Below, piece by piece: positions 1-11,828 of a DNA stretch of 64,000 nucleotides. The stretch lies in assembly GCA_028753945.1 (NCBI GenBank), contig JAPNXP010000013.1, positions 2,356,001 through 2,420,000 of the forward strand, written 5' to 3'. The notes under the pieces were generated by a model. It worked only from the letters and a program-made list of their open reading frames with translations, did not search any database and had not been told where the DNA came from. The position numbers and the translations under genes were made by a program. How positions within the stretch are numbered: position 1 is the first letter of the stretch; each line of letters opens with the position of its first letter. This DNA comes from Hexactinellida sp. DTS-2022. Lineage: Eukaryota > Porifera > Hexactinellida.

Positions 1-2
1 AG

Positions 3-1148
3 TCTGCCTTAAAATTGAAGGATAAAAAGGATGGATATTTTCTAGTTCGCAACTCCACTAATGGTGGAGAATTTACACTTACTATTAGAAAACATGGAGC
101 AAATCGTCTGGTGCGTATATTATTTAAGAGGGGTAAATATGGTTTGAACGAACCTCTTCGATTTTCGTCAGTTGTTGAACTCATCGAATATTATCGAAAG
201 CACTCTCTGGCCGAATTTAACTCGAAGCTTGATGTTAAATTAAAGTATCCTATTTCAAGGCTATCTTCAAACATTAATAAGGATAGCATATATTCCCGTC
301 TAAATGATATTCAGAGTGAAATCAAATGCAAGAATGATTTGTTCAAGGTCATTGAACAAGAGTTTTCTAATACCAGGATGAGCTATGATGAATTGTATCT
401 TTTATTCTCATCTCAGTTACTTCTAACTGACTTACTAAAAGAGCACAAACATTGTATGAAGACATTTATTAAAACTGGTGTATACCCTGAACTCTTAATT
501 GAGAATAAGGAAATATTTGATACACTTTTCCTATCTGAAAAAGAATATCTATCACAGTTGGAAAATAGACTTGATTTGCTTAAGAAGAGGGATACAGAAT
601 ATGAAGTTAAAATTAGTATGCTTAGAAGTGAATTGAATAGCCTTTTTAATCAAAGTGAAGAATATACAAGTTGGTTGATTGAAAATGGAGAGTCTTTTGA
701 AGAATTGGAATCAAAGTTTAATTTGGACGAAGAAATCTATGGAGGGACCATTGAAGCACTTAATCTTCTTCGTTCTAGCAAAGTTCAGAATAATGGATTT
801 GATTTTTCTCAATTATCGAATAATATTGGATTTCCTATCCAATCATGGTTATCTAATGATGAACTAGGTAGAGTTGGTTCTCAACAAATTTTTAATGAGC
901 GAGGAAAAGCTGATGGTTCTTTCATAGTTCGTCCCTCGAAAAATAACTTTTCGCATGTATATACACTTGAAGTCATGTTTAAATCTAAATTATATCGCAT
1001 TAAAATTTTCAATTCAATGGGTCTTTTTCAATTGGAAAAGGGTCCTAGTTTTCTAAACTTGGAAGTGTTAATTCACCATTATTCTACCAGTAGTTTGAAA
1101 AACTACAAGCAAATATTGGATACTACATTGAAATTCCCAATTTTATAA
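3..1148 (+). CDS. PI3K p85-like regulatory subunit, C-terminal part (5' partial)
   Basis: Class IA PI3-kinase regulatory subunit, the cytosolic adaptor that binds phosphotyrosine receptors and holds p110 through its coiled coil. The frame is open from the window edge, so the Met at 15 is probably internal. Numbering from that Met, residues 1-83 form the N-terminal SH2 domain, with a GYFLVR phosphotyrosine-binding Arg and a KLDVKLKYP end typical of p85 nSH2. Residues ~84-265 are charged, heptad-like iSH2 coiled coil. Residues ~278-374 form the C-terminal SH2 domain, with a GSFIVR motif. The protein stops just after cSH2 (ending KFPIL), as p85 does. The whole segment is one exon. The SH3/BH region lies upstream or is absent. 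p85 and p55-type isoforms cannot be told apart here. Confidence 0.9.
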   Translation, partial: SALKLKDKKDGYFLVRNSTNGGEFTLTIRKHGANRLVRILFKRGKYGLNEPLRFSSVVELIEYYRKHSLAEFNSKLDVKLKYPISRLSSNINKDSIYSRLNDIQSEIKCKNDLFKVIEQEFSNTRMSYDELYLLFSSQLLLTDLLKEHKHCMKTFIKTGVYPELLIENKEIFDTLFLSEKEYLSQLENRLDLLKKRDTEYEVKISMLRSELNSLFNQSEEYTSWLIENGESFEELESKFNLDEEIYGGTIEALNLLRSSKVQNNGFDFSQLSNNIGFPIQSWLSNDELGRVGSQQIFNERGKADGSFIVRPSKNNFSHVYTLEVMFKSKLYRIKIFNSMGLFQLEKGPSFLNLEVLIHHYSTSSLKNYKQILDTTLKFPIL

Positions 1149-1481
1149 TATATGAACCATAAGCATACCACAATGTCTGTATTCTTTGGCTGGCGCACGT
1201 TGTTCTTTAGAAATCCTGTATTATTGTGAAACATAGATTTAGTGCTCAGATAATTATGGTAATCTTCTCAATTTGACATTGAATTTGCAATATTTATATA
1301 TTTTATTCTTATACATGATGTATTGTTTACTAACTTTAATTCAAAGTATGTGTGAAGCCTATTTTCATTTAGAATTAAATTATTATTTGATTCATCAATT
1401 GCCTAAAATGCTTGTTTAATTAATTAATAATTATATAGTTATATAATTATATAAGTTTTTTAAGTTATATAATTATATAAG
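1149..1481. other. 3' flank of the p85-like gene
   Basis: AT-rich 3' UTR and intergenic DNA with short palindromic TTAATTAATTAA and TATAATTATATA runs. I see no gene and no canonical AATAAA close to the stop. Confidence 0.5.
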
Positions 1482-1662
1482 TACAGTATAAGCTCGCAAA
1501 CTGGGGCACCTTGGCGTTTCTGAAATATGCCCCACTTTGGGAGAGTGCCCCGGTTTGCGAGCTTTGCTCCGGTTCGAGAGCGGAATTTATATATGATAAA
1601 ACCAAATTCGGAAGTAACTGCCCCGGTTTTGGAGGTGCCCCGGTTTGCGAGCTTCTACTGTA
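1482..1662. mobile_element. MITE with TACAGTATAAGCTCGCAAAC terminal inverted repeats
   Basis: About 181 bp with inverted ends TACAGTATAAGCTCGCAAAC and GTTTGCGAGC..TACTGTA, holding internal copies of GCCCCGGTTTGCGAGC. It is flanked by TA. The architecture matches other TACAGT-ended, pogo/Tc1-type MITEs in the window. The short ORFs across it are chance products of the repeats. Confidence 0.7.
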
Positions 1663-2084
1663 TATACGTATCCCTCGGATGTCTTGGGGTAAAAGGTATG
1701 AATAGAAAAACCCCACTTTCACTTTCAATTGAAATTCAATTAACTTTCAGTTTCAATTTTACATTCCTAGGCAGACGTGGGTTAATTAATTAAATAATTA
1801 ACAAGCATAATTTAATATTTCAGTACACCAAAACTTCCGTCATCCGGACCTCCCAGATCCGGGCATCGCTCTCAACCGTGCACCCTTTTGGTGGACTAAA
1901 TATGTATTCATTTAATCAATAATGGAGCTAAATGACCAAATTATGTGACAAATACATATCTTAAATCATCCACAACCCGTTAAAAACGTCACTTAAATTT
2001 AGAATGAATTTAGAAAATATAGATTATAGTCATTAGACACTTTGGAATTTCAAGTGCACCAGGGTTCTAACAATTGCGTGTAAA

Positions 2085-2950
2085 AATTAAGGCGCCTTAA
2101 TTTTGTCATTCATATCTATTCGCCATATTTTTTTCGTCCTAGCTCTTATTGGTTTACTCGCCTTAGTTTTTTTTCGGTCATAGCCCAATTGATTTACTCG
2201 CCTTAGTTTTTTTTTAGGTCATTGCTTCAATTGGTATACTCGACATATAACAACCTTTAACCCAGTTAAGATAAATAAATGTTGATTAGCCACAATTTTT
2301 CAAATTATACTTTGCACAATCACTGTTTACTATATGTAAAACACCATAATTAGCTATTTTGAAATTAGAGATTTTTATTAATATATTACACCTTTGCCAC
2401 TAATTGGGTTAAATTAATTAAGACTTCAAAAAAGCACTTGTTTCGAATATCTATTTTTCAACAATACACGCCTTAATTTATTTTCCTTGAGTTTTACACG
2501 CCTTTATTTATTTCCTTAAGTTTTACACGCCTTAATTTATTTTCGGTCATAGCCCAATTGATTTACTTGCCTTAGTTTTTTTTAGGTCATAGCTCAATTG
2601 GTATACTCGACATATAACAACCTTTAACCCAGTTAAGTATTTATCAATGTTGATTAGCCACAATTTTAAAAATTATACTTTGCACAATCACTGTTTACTA
2701 TATGTAAAACACCATAATTAGCTATTTTGATATTAGAGATTTTTATTAATATATTATTACACCTTTGCCACTAATTGGGTTTAATTAATTACGACTTCAA
2801 AAAAGCACTTGTTTCGAATATCTATTTTTCAACAAATATCTACACGCCTTAATTTATTTTCCTTGTGTTTACACGCCTTAATTTAATTCCTTAAGTTTTA
2901 CACGCCTTAATTTATTTCCTTAAGTTTTACACGCCTTAATTATTTTCCAT
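2085..2950. repeat. Two-copy tandem repeat, period ~367 bp, with ACGCCTTAATTTATTT short repeats
   Basis: The stretch from GGTATACTCGACATATAAC to the run of ACGCCTTAATTTATTTCC units occurs at ~2231-2480 and again at ~2598-2860 with few changes. The short TTTTACACGCCTTAATTT unit is itself iterated at 2468-2540 and 2845-2950. No coding content. Confidence 0.75.
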
Positions 2951-2972
2951 CTAATAAATTGATTTACTAGCC

Positions 2973-3030
2973 CATAGCATTCTATACATAAGGCAATGGT
3001 GCTGATTGATGGACTTGGACCAGGGATTGG
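2973..3030. repeat. P/THAP-type terminal inverted repeat (left end)
   Basis: CATAGCATTCTATACATAAG followed by GCAATGG and a GGACCA..GATTGGTTA block matches the end of the complete element at 51911-54265. It faces inward toward the P-transposase remnant at 3583-4394. The other end was not found. Confidence 0.65.
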
Positions 3031-3582
3031 TTAGATCAGTTACTTTGGTTTTAGATCTAAATCCCAATACAGCTCTAAATTATTGTAGAATATCAATGTG
3101 AAGGGAAATAATTGATAATCTACCACCCTTCTAAGAAAATTACGAATTGTAAGGATATATTTTTATTTAATGTATTTTATGTATATAAATATACGAATCA
3201 TAACATAAAATAAGTATAGCAACAATCAAAGATAATACACAATATTAAGGTAAATTAATAGAATAGTGGTCTGAGTTACTAGAAGAGCAGTTAAGCAGTA
3301 GTACATCTATGACGACAGGGGGAGGGAATGTGGTTACGATGTGTCCTGAATGAGCGGCTTGATTGTAGGTGTTAGTGGAGCTCCTCGTGACCTCGTGTAA
3401 ATGATAGTAATGTAGAGAATACAGTCAAATGATGGTAGTAGATGCGCACTGGTATATCGGCATGTCAGGAAGCTATCCATAAGATTAGAAGAATTATGTA
3501 CTGAATTTTTTATGTTTGCTATTGTCTCGACCAATAACTATCTAATTAAAGTTTCTAACCTTCTTCGATAAAATACAATTAG

Positions 3583-4394
3583 CTACAGTAGTATAATTTT
3601 TTTAATAATTTCCCATTTTGGAATCATACAAACACACCATTGCCTCCATATTTCACTATACATTTCTTCAACAATAATAAGTGACAACTGAACCAAATAC
3701 CGACGGCAGGATCCCTCGTAAAATAGTTTACTTAAATGTGAATGGTTATCGATTTTCAAAAATATTTCATACATTATGATGAGAGATTGGTAGATAATTT
3801 CAGATGGATACTTAAGTGAGCCTCTATCAAGGTATTAATTCAATCATTGAAAATCCGGTGTCGTTAAAAACTTGAATATCTTTGGGAGATGTTAAAAAAT
3901 ATTTGCAGTCTCGACATTCTTTAGAATTTTTAAGGTACGAAAAGATTGCATACCTAGCCACGTAATTTAGGCATTCAATTTGCGAATTATCAAATAGAGG
4001 GTTAGGAATGTTAAGTAGTTCACTTATAACATAATCAAAATCAAACTCTGGGTGCATTTCTTCATCGTCCTCCTGTGTAAAAAGTATTCTTTAAGAGATA
4101 TTTTATCAGACTGTAGATTTATGTTAAAAATTTGAGGAAATTAGATAATTGAAGTCGACGTTCTCTCTCCAAAATTTGGTAGTAAGATATATTATAGTTT
4201 GAACCAGACATTTGACGATATAGCCCGAAATGATGTTCTAATGGGTCATTTTGTATTCGAGGCGTCAGCAAATATTCAAAACCGCATTCAAGGGTCAATC
4301 TTTGTACTAAGAGAGGGAGGGCAATACAAGTATGTCTAAAACTAGTGAATGTTTGTGGTGTAAGCTTCCCTCTAGAAGTGGGAGGTAATTTCAA
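3583..4394 (-). pseudogene. P-element-like (THAP9-type) transposase C-terminal remnant
   Basis: Three minus-strand ORF pieces, 4394-4119, 4057-3827 and 3774-3583, lie in the order of a P-family transposase C-terminus. The first has the NDPLEHHFGLYRQMSGSNY-type motif (P/THAP9 LExxFGxxR..GG), the second a CxxC pair (CRDC), and the third aligns by eye with the C-terminus of the element at 24430-26383. Stops and frame changes separate the pieces, so it is not functional. The THAP domain and catalytic N-terminal half are missing. Confidence 0.65.
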
Positions 4395-4599
4395 ACAATC
4401 CAGCCATTTAACAAAAATTTATCCTTTTTCATGAATTGACAATAATTCAGGATTCTATGGCCATATTTTTCTATAGGACGATGATTTTGACCTTCGGGGA
4501 CGTCAAAAAGGTAAAAAAAATGTCCGAATCAAAACTTTCTTTCGGAAATGGATAGATAGAGTATCAAAGTATAGTTGGGAATGCATAAATATGAATTTT

Positions 4600-5600
4600 G
4601 CATTTTTTAATAATATAAATTAATGCAATATTCTATCTCCTTAAGGTTATAAGAACATATCGGATATATCTATAAGAACACTATGTTGGAAAACGGTTGC
4701 CATATTCCCTGTATAATTTATGTTTGTTATAAGAACATGTCGGTTATAAGCACATTAAGTGCAGTTCCCGACGATGTGCTTATAACCGGCATCCACTGTA
4801 TCTTGTAGGATAAATCATTGAAGTACAACAAGTTAGGGTTATTTGAAATTATGTTACAAATTGCAGAACAAAATACACGTATCTTATTAACTACCGTCAA
4901 ATTGATATGTCAGCTATAAGATAAACAAATGTTACTCTCAGGGGTTTATCTAGGTGCTTGGCCGGCACTTTTAGGCGCCGGTCAGGCATCATTTGTGGTG
5001 AAAAAGTGCGTGAATTGCGATTCGATTTAGGTGCCGGGTGCCGAGTGTATGGCCAGATTTTCTGGCCAAGAAATGCTTGGATAAACAACTGTTTGTGAAC
5101 CGTTGCAATTTACCTCCTTAATACTTCAAACTATACTTTGGCATGCTATCTATCCAAATCTGAAAGAAAAAAAAATTATTTGTACATTTTTTTGAAGCCA
5201 CTAAAGGTAAAATCCTCCCGGAAAAACAACTGAGTCGAGTTCGTAACCCTATCCACGAAGCGGTTGGTGTGTGGTTGTGTTCTGCTGCGATCCGACTAGC
5301 AAACGAACGCGCTAGTGAGTAATATACTAATAATGAATAATGAGATGATGATAATACATGCAGTCCCCCGCATCTTCAGATAACTTCGTGTTGAGCTGAA
5401 AGAATTACCTATCGTATTTATTGTTCTTCACCTCCAAAATTTGTCCCTTGGCTATCAAATAACCGTAAAGTTGGATTTGGAGTTGGCACTACAAAATGCA
5501 CTTGCATTTAAGAAAGCGCTTACAATTTTTTTAATTGTTTACAAAACGCATTATGCATTTTAGGATAATATCGGATGCACTAACTTTTTTTCTTTTCTAT
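4600..5600. other. Non-coding stretch with MITE half-sites and a Helitron-like 3' end
   Basis: 4640-4800 has opposed ATAAGAACAT..GGTTATAAGCACAT and GTGCTTATAACCGGC..CACTGTA blocks, probably a decayed MITE. About 5250-5315 reads CACGAAGCGGTTGGTGTGTG and ends GCGCTAG followed by T, matching the end of the Helitron-like sequence at 48586. No gene seen. Confidence 0.45.
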
Positions 5601-5615
5601 TAGTCCATATTTACT

Positions 5616-5965
5616 ATGAAATCCCAAACTATACAATGTATTCGTCGGATAATTGCTGAAGATAACGAGTGGAATCTAGTTATCGTGCCTCCACTTTCAG
5701 ATCTATGTATTTCAATTTTGATTGACTCTTTTTCACAATACCCTGTATTGAAGGAGATCTCAGCTATTGATCACAAATTTACTGTAATGTTAATTGAAGG
5801 TCTACCACCAAATCTTCCTTTGCATACAACTATACCATTAATAGAAAATCAAAATTTCTGGAAGAATTGTTATATTAATAGGTGGAATTTTTGCGATGTT
5901 TATTTGGCTGATATTTCTTGGAAAAAGTTGTATTTGGAGCGTAACTTAGGTGAACTTATATCAAA
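5616..5965 (+). CDS. DRC5/TCTE1-like dynein regulatory complex subunit, first coding exon
   Basis: Encodes ~117 residues resembling the N-terminus of DRC5 (TCTE1), a nexin-dynein regulatory complex protein of motile cilia. Family-like blocks are RRIIAEDNEWNLVIVPPLSDLC near residue 11, a short DLPL-type segment (here NLPLHTTIPLI), an NFWK..C..RW motif, and SWKKLYLERNLGELI at the end. The reading then meets GTGAGT at 5966, a good splice donor (the codons run Ser-Lys, then stop only if unspliced). The leucine-rich-repeat exons expected next were not found in the following kilobases; 6881-7063 has an unrecognised ORF. It may be the start of a gene with long introns or an orphan exon. Confidence 0.7.
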
Positions 5966-7674
5966 GTGAGTTTTAATTGTTTTATCTGGTATCTGTCGGT
6001 AATTTGATATTTACTATTTTCCAGATTAATTATGGTTTTACCTTTTCCATATGTCAATGGCGGGAAAGCGATCATTTTTTAATATATATATTTTGGGTTC
6101 GAGTTGTGTATGCTTTTATTTTGTAGTCTATAATGAATTAGTTAAGAATACGTTAATATGAATACGTTAATTATATTACAAATTACGAAGCATTAGAAAC
6201 TGATAGTGCTGCGGACTGAAACTGAAATTAAAATTAAAATTAAATACAACTAAAAGTGTTTTAGTTTTTTCTAAACTGTAACTGTAACTGATTTCCATCA
6301 GATTAATTTGATTTCGCAGCGGTAGATACTGATCTCGACTGTATGCTAACGGCAAGATATTTGTACTGATGGAATTTTGAATCGAATGGGCCAATAATAT
6401 ATATTTACATTTTCAATCAACTCTCCTTATAACGGAGTGCTCGGAGCCTATAAATTCCTTCGTTCAACCGTTTGCATTCAGGTAGAAATAGGCTACTTTT
6501 TCTGTAACCCAAAATCAATTAATAATTTCCTCCATTGAATGCATCGTATTTTCAAACATAGGTATGCAGACTTTTATCATATCTAGCTATCAAATATGTT
6601 GTTATGGTGATGATTTCCAACGGCATATAAGCATGGGAAACAATATATTCGATTCGTAGAAATGCTATAGCTAATCCAAGGATAAATATCGTACCAACTA
6701 CGTAGTCTGAAAACTCCTACACTTCCGAAGTTTAGATTTATTATCTAATAACTCCTTCGGGCTACGAGGAGAGTATAAGCTGGACAGAGCCAGTATCCTT
6801 CGTACCTGTATCTCAAGCAATTTGCAAAAACGAGGAATTAATTTCATTAGGCTCAGTTACTTCGGAGGTTTCCAAGGACGATGATTGGTCCATTTGAAAT
6901 GACTCCATTTTATCTTGGCTACCGTATTTTCCTCAGAGGATCTCTGACTACTATTAATGGTAATCAGAGTTACAAAGAAATATTCAAGTCTTTGCTTTTT
7001 CATTATACTAATATAGCTACTGAATACATTCTGATTAACAATGAAATAACTATAAAAATATGATATATAAAAATATTCACATAGAAATTTTCAAACAATC
7101 CTACGAGAATCTCAAGAAAATTTGGGGGCGGTCCATTGCCCCCTTTCACCCTCTTCCAGGAAATGGATCCGCTTTGAAACCAGTGTCTGATCTAGAGATG
7201 TTGTGAGCAGGATGCTAGGGTGTATCTATAATACTAAACACAAGGCTGTATATCAATCTATATATTAATAGCGCAAGTTTGTATGTTTGTCCATAATTAA
7301 TTGGAAAGACTACTAGTCCCAGAAAGCTGCAATTTATATACAGGATTAATTTTGTGACTGCTTCAACGATCTATTGGTTTTATAAGAGAAATATTCACAA
7401 TATGTTGCTACCATCGACCAGCCAATAAATTCGTGTGTTTGTTAGTATCGATTAGCTATACTTCATTCAATTAGTATAAATAGACTATGCATAGTAGATA
7501 GATTTTCTAAATTCATCTAACGAACCATTTGGCCTGTATTACATTGCATGTTTTTATACTATTATTATTTGGAATCGAGCTATCCTTATCGTGCAACTGA
7601 AATTTGTTGAGCCATAGCCTACGATTAAGCTATTAATATTAGAATTTGAATTCTCAAGGGGACTTTATGAGGAA

Positions 7675-7941
7675 TACCGTATTTCCCCGAATAAGCGCCC
7701 CGGCGCTTATTGTTTTCGTGGGCCAAAATTATCCTGAAATCTTTGTGAAAAATCCAGAATATAATATTTCGGTAGGTTCTAATGGTTTCCACCAACAGTA
7801 TATATATAGGTATACTGCAGTATACCTACTGAAGTTGCCAAAATCAATGGAATTACATTACAGTGATCTACTAATGTGTCTAAATTTTATAATACCAATG
7901 TCATTTTTATTGACCCGGCGCTTATTCGGGGAAATACGGTA
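7675..7941. mobile_element. MITE with TACCGTATTTCCCCGAATAA ends (copy 1)
   Basis: 267 bp with inverted repeats TACCGTATTTCCCCGAATAA and its complement, plus CGGCGCTTATT just inside, flanked by TA. The second copy at 59839-60101 shares the interior. Non-autonomous, TA-target type (pogo/Tc1-like by ends). Confidence 0.8.
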
Positions 7942-7984
7942 TATTTAATACACCCCAGAGATGCATAATTATTTGTGGTTAGTT

Positions 7985-8075
7985 TCAAGTTATAGTAAGG
8001 CCGCGCAGCAGCCGTCAATTGATGCGCGAAGTGTCGAAGCGTCGCAAAGCGACGCGACCGAAGGGCTCGTACTAT
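7985..8075. repeat. Dispersed GC-rich repeat (AAGGCCGCGCAGCAGCCG...CGAAGGGCTCGTA)
   Basis: The segment with GCGTCGCAAAGCGACGCGAC and CCGAAGGGCTCGTA reappears at ~27390-27470, both times next to a (TA)n run. It is followed by TACTATTAAAACACAAA, the start sequence of the Helitron-like repeat. The ORFs here are artefacts. Confidence 0.5.
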
Positions 8076-8121
8076 TAAAACACAAAGCTTTATGTGTGTG
8101 TATTATATATATATATATATA

Positions 8122-8309
8122 TACAGGTAAACCTCCCAAAGCGGCACCCATCGGGAGAATGATTTTATGCCGCTTCTCGGAGGTTGCCGCTTTGGGAGGT
8201 TGCTCGTAAGGTAAAACTCCCAAAGCGGCACCCATCGGGAGAATGATTTTGTGCCGCTTCTCGGAGGTTGCCGCTACTCGGAGGTGCCGCTTTGGGAGGT
8301 TTACCTGTA
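8122..8309. mobile_element. MITE with TACAGGTAAACCTCCCAAAG ends
   Basis: About 188 bp with near-perfect inverted ends TACAGGTAAACCTCCCAAAG, an internal duplication of GCGGCACCCATCGGGAGAAT, and insertion into a (TA)n tract. A diverged relative (GGTAAACC..GCGGCACCTC) lies at ~58063-58200. Confidence 0.75.
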
Positions 8310-8511
8310 TATATATATATATATATATATTATTATTAAATCTCGATCGTTGTTTGCAGTGGCGCAAACAGGGGTGGGCGCGGGGGGGGCGTGCGCCCCC
8401 CGTAAAAGGTGAAGGGGGCAACATTAATGGTGCGGGTGTTACCGTGCCCTCTGGATAAATAATAAAATGTTCAATATAATTTAGGATAGCAAAATATACG
8501 TATAATTAATT

Positions 8512-8631
8512 AAAAAAAATCCAAAATTGCAGCCTGTGCCGACGCATGTTCCTTTGGTGGCACTATATTTTGTTTGTTTTGTTTATTGATAGTGCCTCCA
8601 AAGGAACAGGCTGCAATTTTGGATTTTTTTT
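8512..8631. mobile_element. Short perfect-hairpin element
   Basis: ATCCAAAATTGCAGCCTGT..TTCCTTTGG and its complement flank a ~35-base loop, so the 120-bp unit folds into a long hairpin. Half of a related unit is at ~57305-57350. Probably a foldback MITE. Confidence 0.65.
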
Positions 8632-10273
8632 CGCCCAGTCATCAACGCCTCAATGTGTCAAAAACCATTTGTTAATTTGTCCGAGTCACAAGGAATGGTA
8701 GATAAATTTGAAATTTGTTTCTACCGTAAACCATCTTGAGTTTACTGCCATTCATTCATTATGTATTGACAATAAATTATAATATAATGTTCAATTAATT
8801 TAGCAATGTTATCCACGGTTGGTTGAGTTGAGTCAACAAATTCCTTATATAGTTATATTTTATTTAATCCATTGTATAGTAATACTACAATTAAATAGAA
8901 GCCAGCTGTAATTTATAAGTTGAATCAATTTAATTATCGCAAGTTGAATCACTAGAGTAGGATTTAACAAGTTAAATCAATATAATTATTACAAGTTGAA
9001 ACAATGGAATTAGATTTCACAGTTTTATTGAAATTGAAGTGTGAGTAAACAAAGAAATTTCATCCCCATTTGTGGCAGAAATTAAACACCTTATTGAAAG
9101 ATTTCTTCTCCCATCAGACGCAGAATTTTATGGTGAATCCAAATGTGAAATAAAATTTGGGGGTTTAGTAAAACATTTTTTGAGTTATGGACCAGACAAA
9201 TTTTGAAAGGTGTTAAAGATGTGTCAAAAATTTCTTTATAAAAAATCGTAACCCCAGGAGCAAATTAGACGGTCCCATCGCACCTACATGCCAAGTTTCA
9301 GAGCATCAACTATAAAGCTCTGGCCAGGGCACCGTACAAAAATTTGAGTTATAAACATTCAAACTTGAATTTTGGAAAATGAGTGGAAGTATAATTTTGG
9401 AAAGTACATCGAGTAGGGTTAGTTCAAAGTGTCAATTCCTATCCAATATCAAACTGAATCTAATTTATTTTGGTATCACTCGTTAGAGGAGACACGGAGG
9501 TTTACCTCAATGCCATTAGATTCTCGAATATTTACTTTATAACAGACAAATAAGTATTTTTTAAATGGTATAAATCTCTGTTTTTATCGTTTTCTCTTTT
9601 CAAACTTTGAGCTCAATTTTCCGAGATAAAATATAATCAGAATCGATTCAAACTTTACAAGTATTTTCTTGATATATTATTATTCAATTCCCCGAAAAAA
9701 AACAGGGGTCGCTAGTCATTTCTTCCAGAATTTTTTTTCGTGGAAAACATTAATGAACTAAATTTTCATACTACAAGTTGTATGCGGCGAGCTCATAATA
9801 ACTATACAACCTACATATACCTAAACAGTAATTTCTCATAAGTCGAATTTGATTCACACAATCGTTAGTTCCACTTACACATTTTAAAAGGAATTTAGCT
9901 GTTCCGCCTATAGGCTATTCTTAGAATATATAAGTTTTTCCTAAGAACAGAAATAGATTTCCAACTTCACACTATTTTGTTTTCATTATTTTTTAAATCT
10001 TTATCAATCTTTTCACTTTTCACTTTTCTTCTTCTACTTCTATTTCTTCTTCCCCTATTTCTTGAATTTTAGTCCTCTTCTACAATTCTTTCTTGATTAA
10101 TTTCTTATTGTTCTCCGTCAATGATTTCTATTGAATTGTGGCGTGCTCTCATCGGTTTACATTGTAGCCGCAAATGCAATAACCATAATCAATCAACAAC
10201 AGACCAAATTGATTCATCAGTTTCACTGATCTCGGCTCTTATTGCTTGTATAATAGCAATTCTACTCGTCATT

Positions 10274-10300
10274 GGCGGCATCGAGATGAATCCTGGGCCT
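10274..10300 (+). other. 2A-like ribosome-skipping motif (GGIEMNPGP)
   Basis: Residues 52-60 of exon 1 read GGIEMNPGP, directly after a hydrophobic stretch (residues ~34-51). The established 2A consensus is D[VI]ExNPGP, so this has Gly for the first Asp but keeps Ile-Glu-x-Asn-Pro-Gly-Pro. 2A-like peptides are known near the N-termini of several metazoan retroelement proteins. Activity with Gly at that position is uncertain. Confidence 0.6.
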
Positions 10301-10638
10301 ATCACCCCAACTCAAGATACTCGTCACAAACAAGGTAATTTGATTGATATACGTTATGAATAAGGATAGCCTTTATTGTTATTTTTTAGAACTACTACCA
10401 GCAGAGATAAACTCTATTATCGACGCACTCCTCTCCACAACACTAACATTTGATCAATTGATCCAGTCCCTGTCTGTCAGCTACAGTTCGCCTAGTTCCA
10501 TTTGGGGTTCGATCTGTAAGAAGGTTTACTCGTGTAACAAGCCTGTCAAGAGACACAGCTTGTATTTGAAATGGAGAAACAACTCTCATAGCATAAGAAC
10601 CCTGGTGAGGGATTCTTTGAGCGAAGTTAAACCATTAG

Positions 10639-11828
10639 CAGTGGCGCCCACAGGGGTACGCAGTATAAGCACGTGCGTATACAAATTTAACTGGGTAATT
10701 TTCTTGGTTGTTTATTGCGTATTTTATTGATACTTATCACGTATAATTGGTATAATGTTTTTCATTATAATTCGTATATCTAACTTATTATATCGCGCTA
10801 TTGGATTTGTAATGAGCAACTTTCGGTTTAATCGATATTCTTTCAATGTAAAGCGACCTATAGTATAGCCAGTATAGTATAAATTTGATTACTTACTAGC
10901 ATCTTGTTTACAATAAGATTTTAACATATACTACTGAATTACTTTGAAACATCCCTGGTAGATCATATATATCACGTAAATACGTACTGATGGATAGCAT
11001 ATAATGTATGATACGTGTGATACGCAATACGCGTATCAATCAACTTAAGTTATTATATCATTTGCATCTGTACATCGGCGAATTTCACTACTCTCAAATA
11101 ATGATTAAGACCACTGTAATCAGTGTTACCTATTCCTATATACGGCCTATAATACGGGCCACATTCGGGCGGCCTCGTTCCGGCTTCATAGACCGACAAA
11201 TTTCAGAAAACGACTTAACGCTAGCGGGAGAGAATACGACACTTTTTCAACACATAAATACAATATAACTTAGGTGTCACGCAAAATCTCTAAATTGAGT
11301 GCGTATACTATGCTTAATTACTACCTGCAAACTTCGAATAGATAGGAAACCATTCCCCATCCCAGCTAAATGGTCTTGCTTTCTATTTTGATGGGTGCAG
11401 AATACATTATGGAAGTCATTTTGAGCAGGTGCAGAGTAGATTTGACCGGCCACTGGCTGGTCAAATTGGCGTTAGGCCGAACGCTGACTGTAATCCAAAA
11501 TCATGCTAATAATTAGTATAGTGCTATAATTGTGTTGCAACTGATCAATGTTCATTGTTAATGCATTGTGTTAATAGTACAATTATATGGTATATTCTTT
11601 GGAATCAAAAATTCCTAAAAATATTTGTGAGATGTTACATAATATATTGCTTCTGTGAACATCTTTTGAGTCTCGTTCTTATACAGCCCACATGCTTCCT
11701 AAGAGGGTTGACACACACCATTATTCAAAATTTAGTAGGGATGCTCGCTCCGCTCTCATCGACACTGTTAACAAAATTTCATGACAACAATGTGCGTATC
11801 TTTTTTCAGGGGTCTGTGGGCGCCTTTG
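10639..11828. mobile_element. hAT-type MITE (copy 1) in the NOF exon
   Basis: 1190 bp starting CAGTGGCGCCCACAGGGGTA and ending GGGTCTGTGGGCGCCTTTG, flanked by a perfect 8-bp duplication ACCATTAG (10631-10638 and 11829-11836). Removing it with one duplication restores the host frame. A second copy, itself interrupted, spans 50734-55277. No transposase inside. Confidence 0.85.

Noticed and set aside
1465-1793. Overlapping ORFs on both strands
   Set aside because: They lie in a MITE; the proteins are translations of the inverted repeats.
6881-7063. Possible second DRC5 exon
   Set aside because: No splice acceptor and no leucine-rich-repeat similarity.
7990-8458. ORFs of 70-144 codons with YIYIYI runs
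   Set aside because: (TA)n tract and MITE sequence, no domain.
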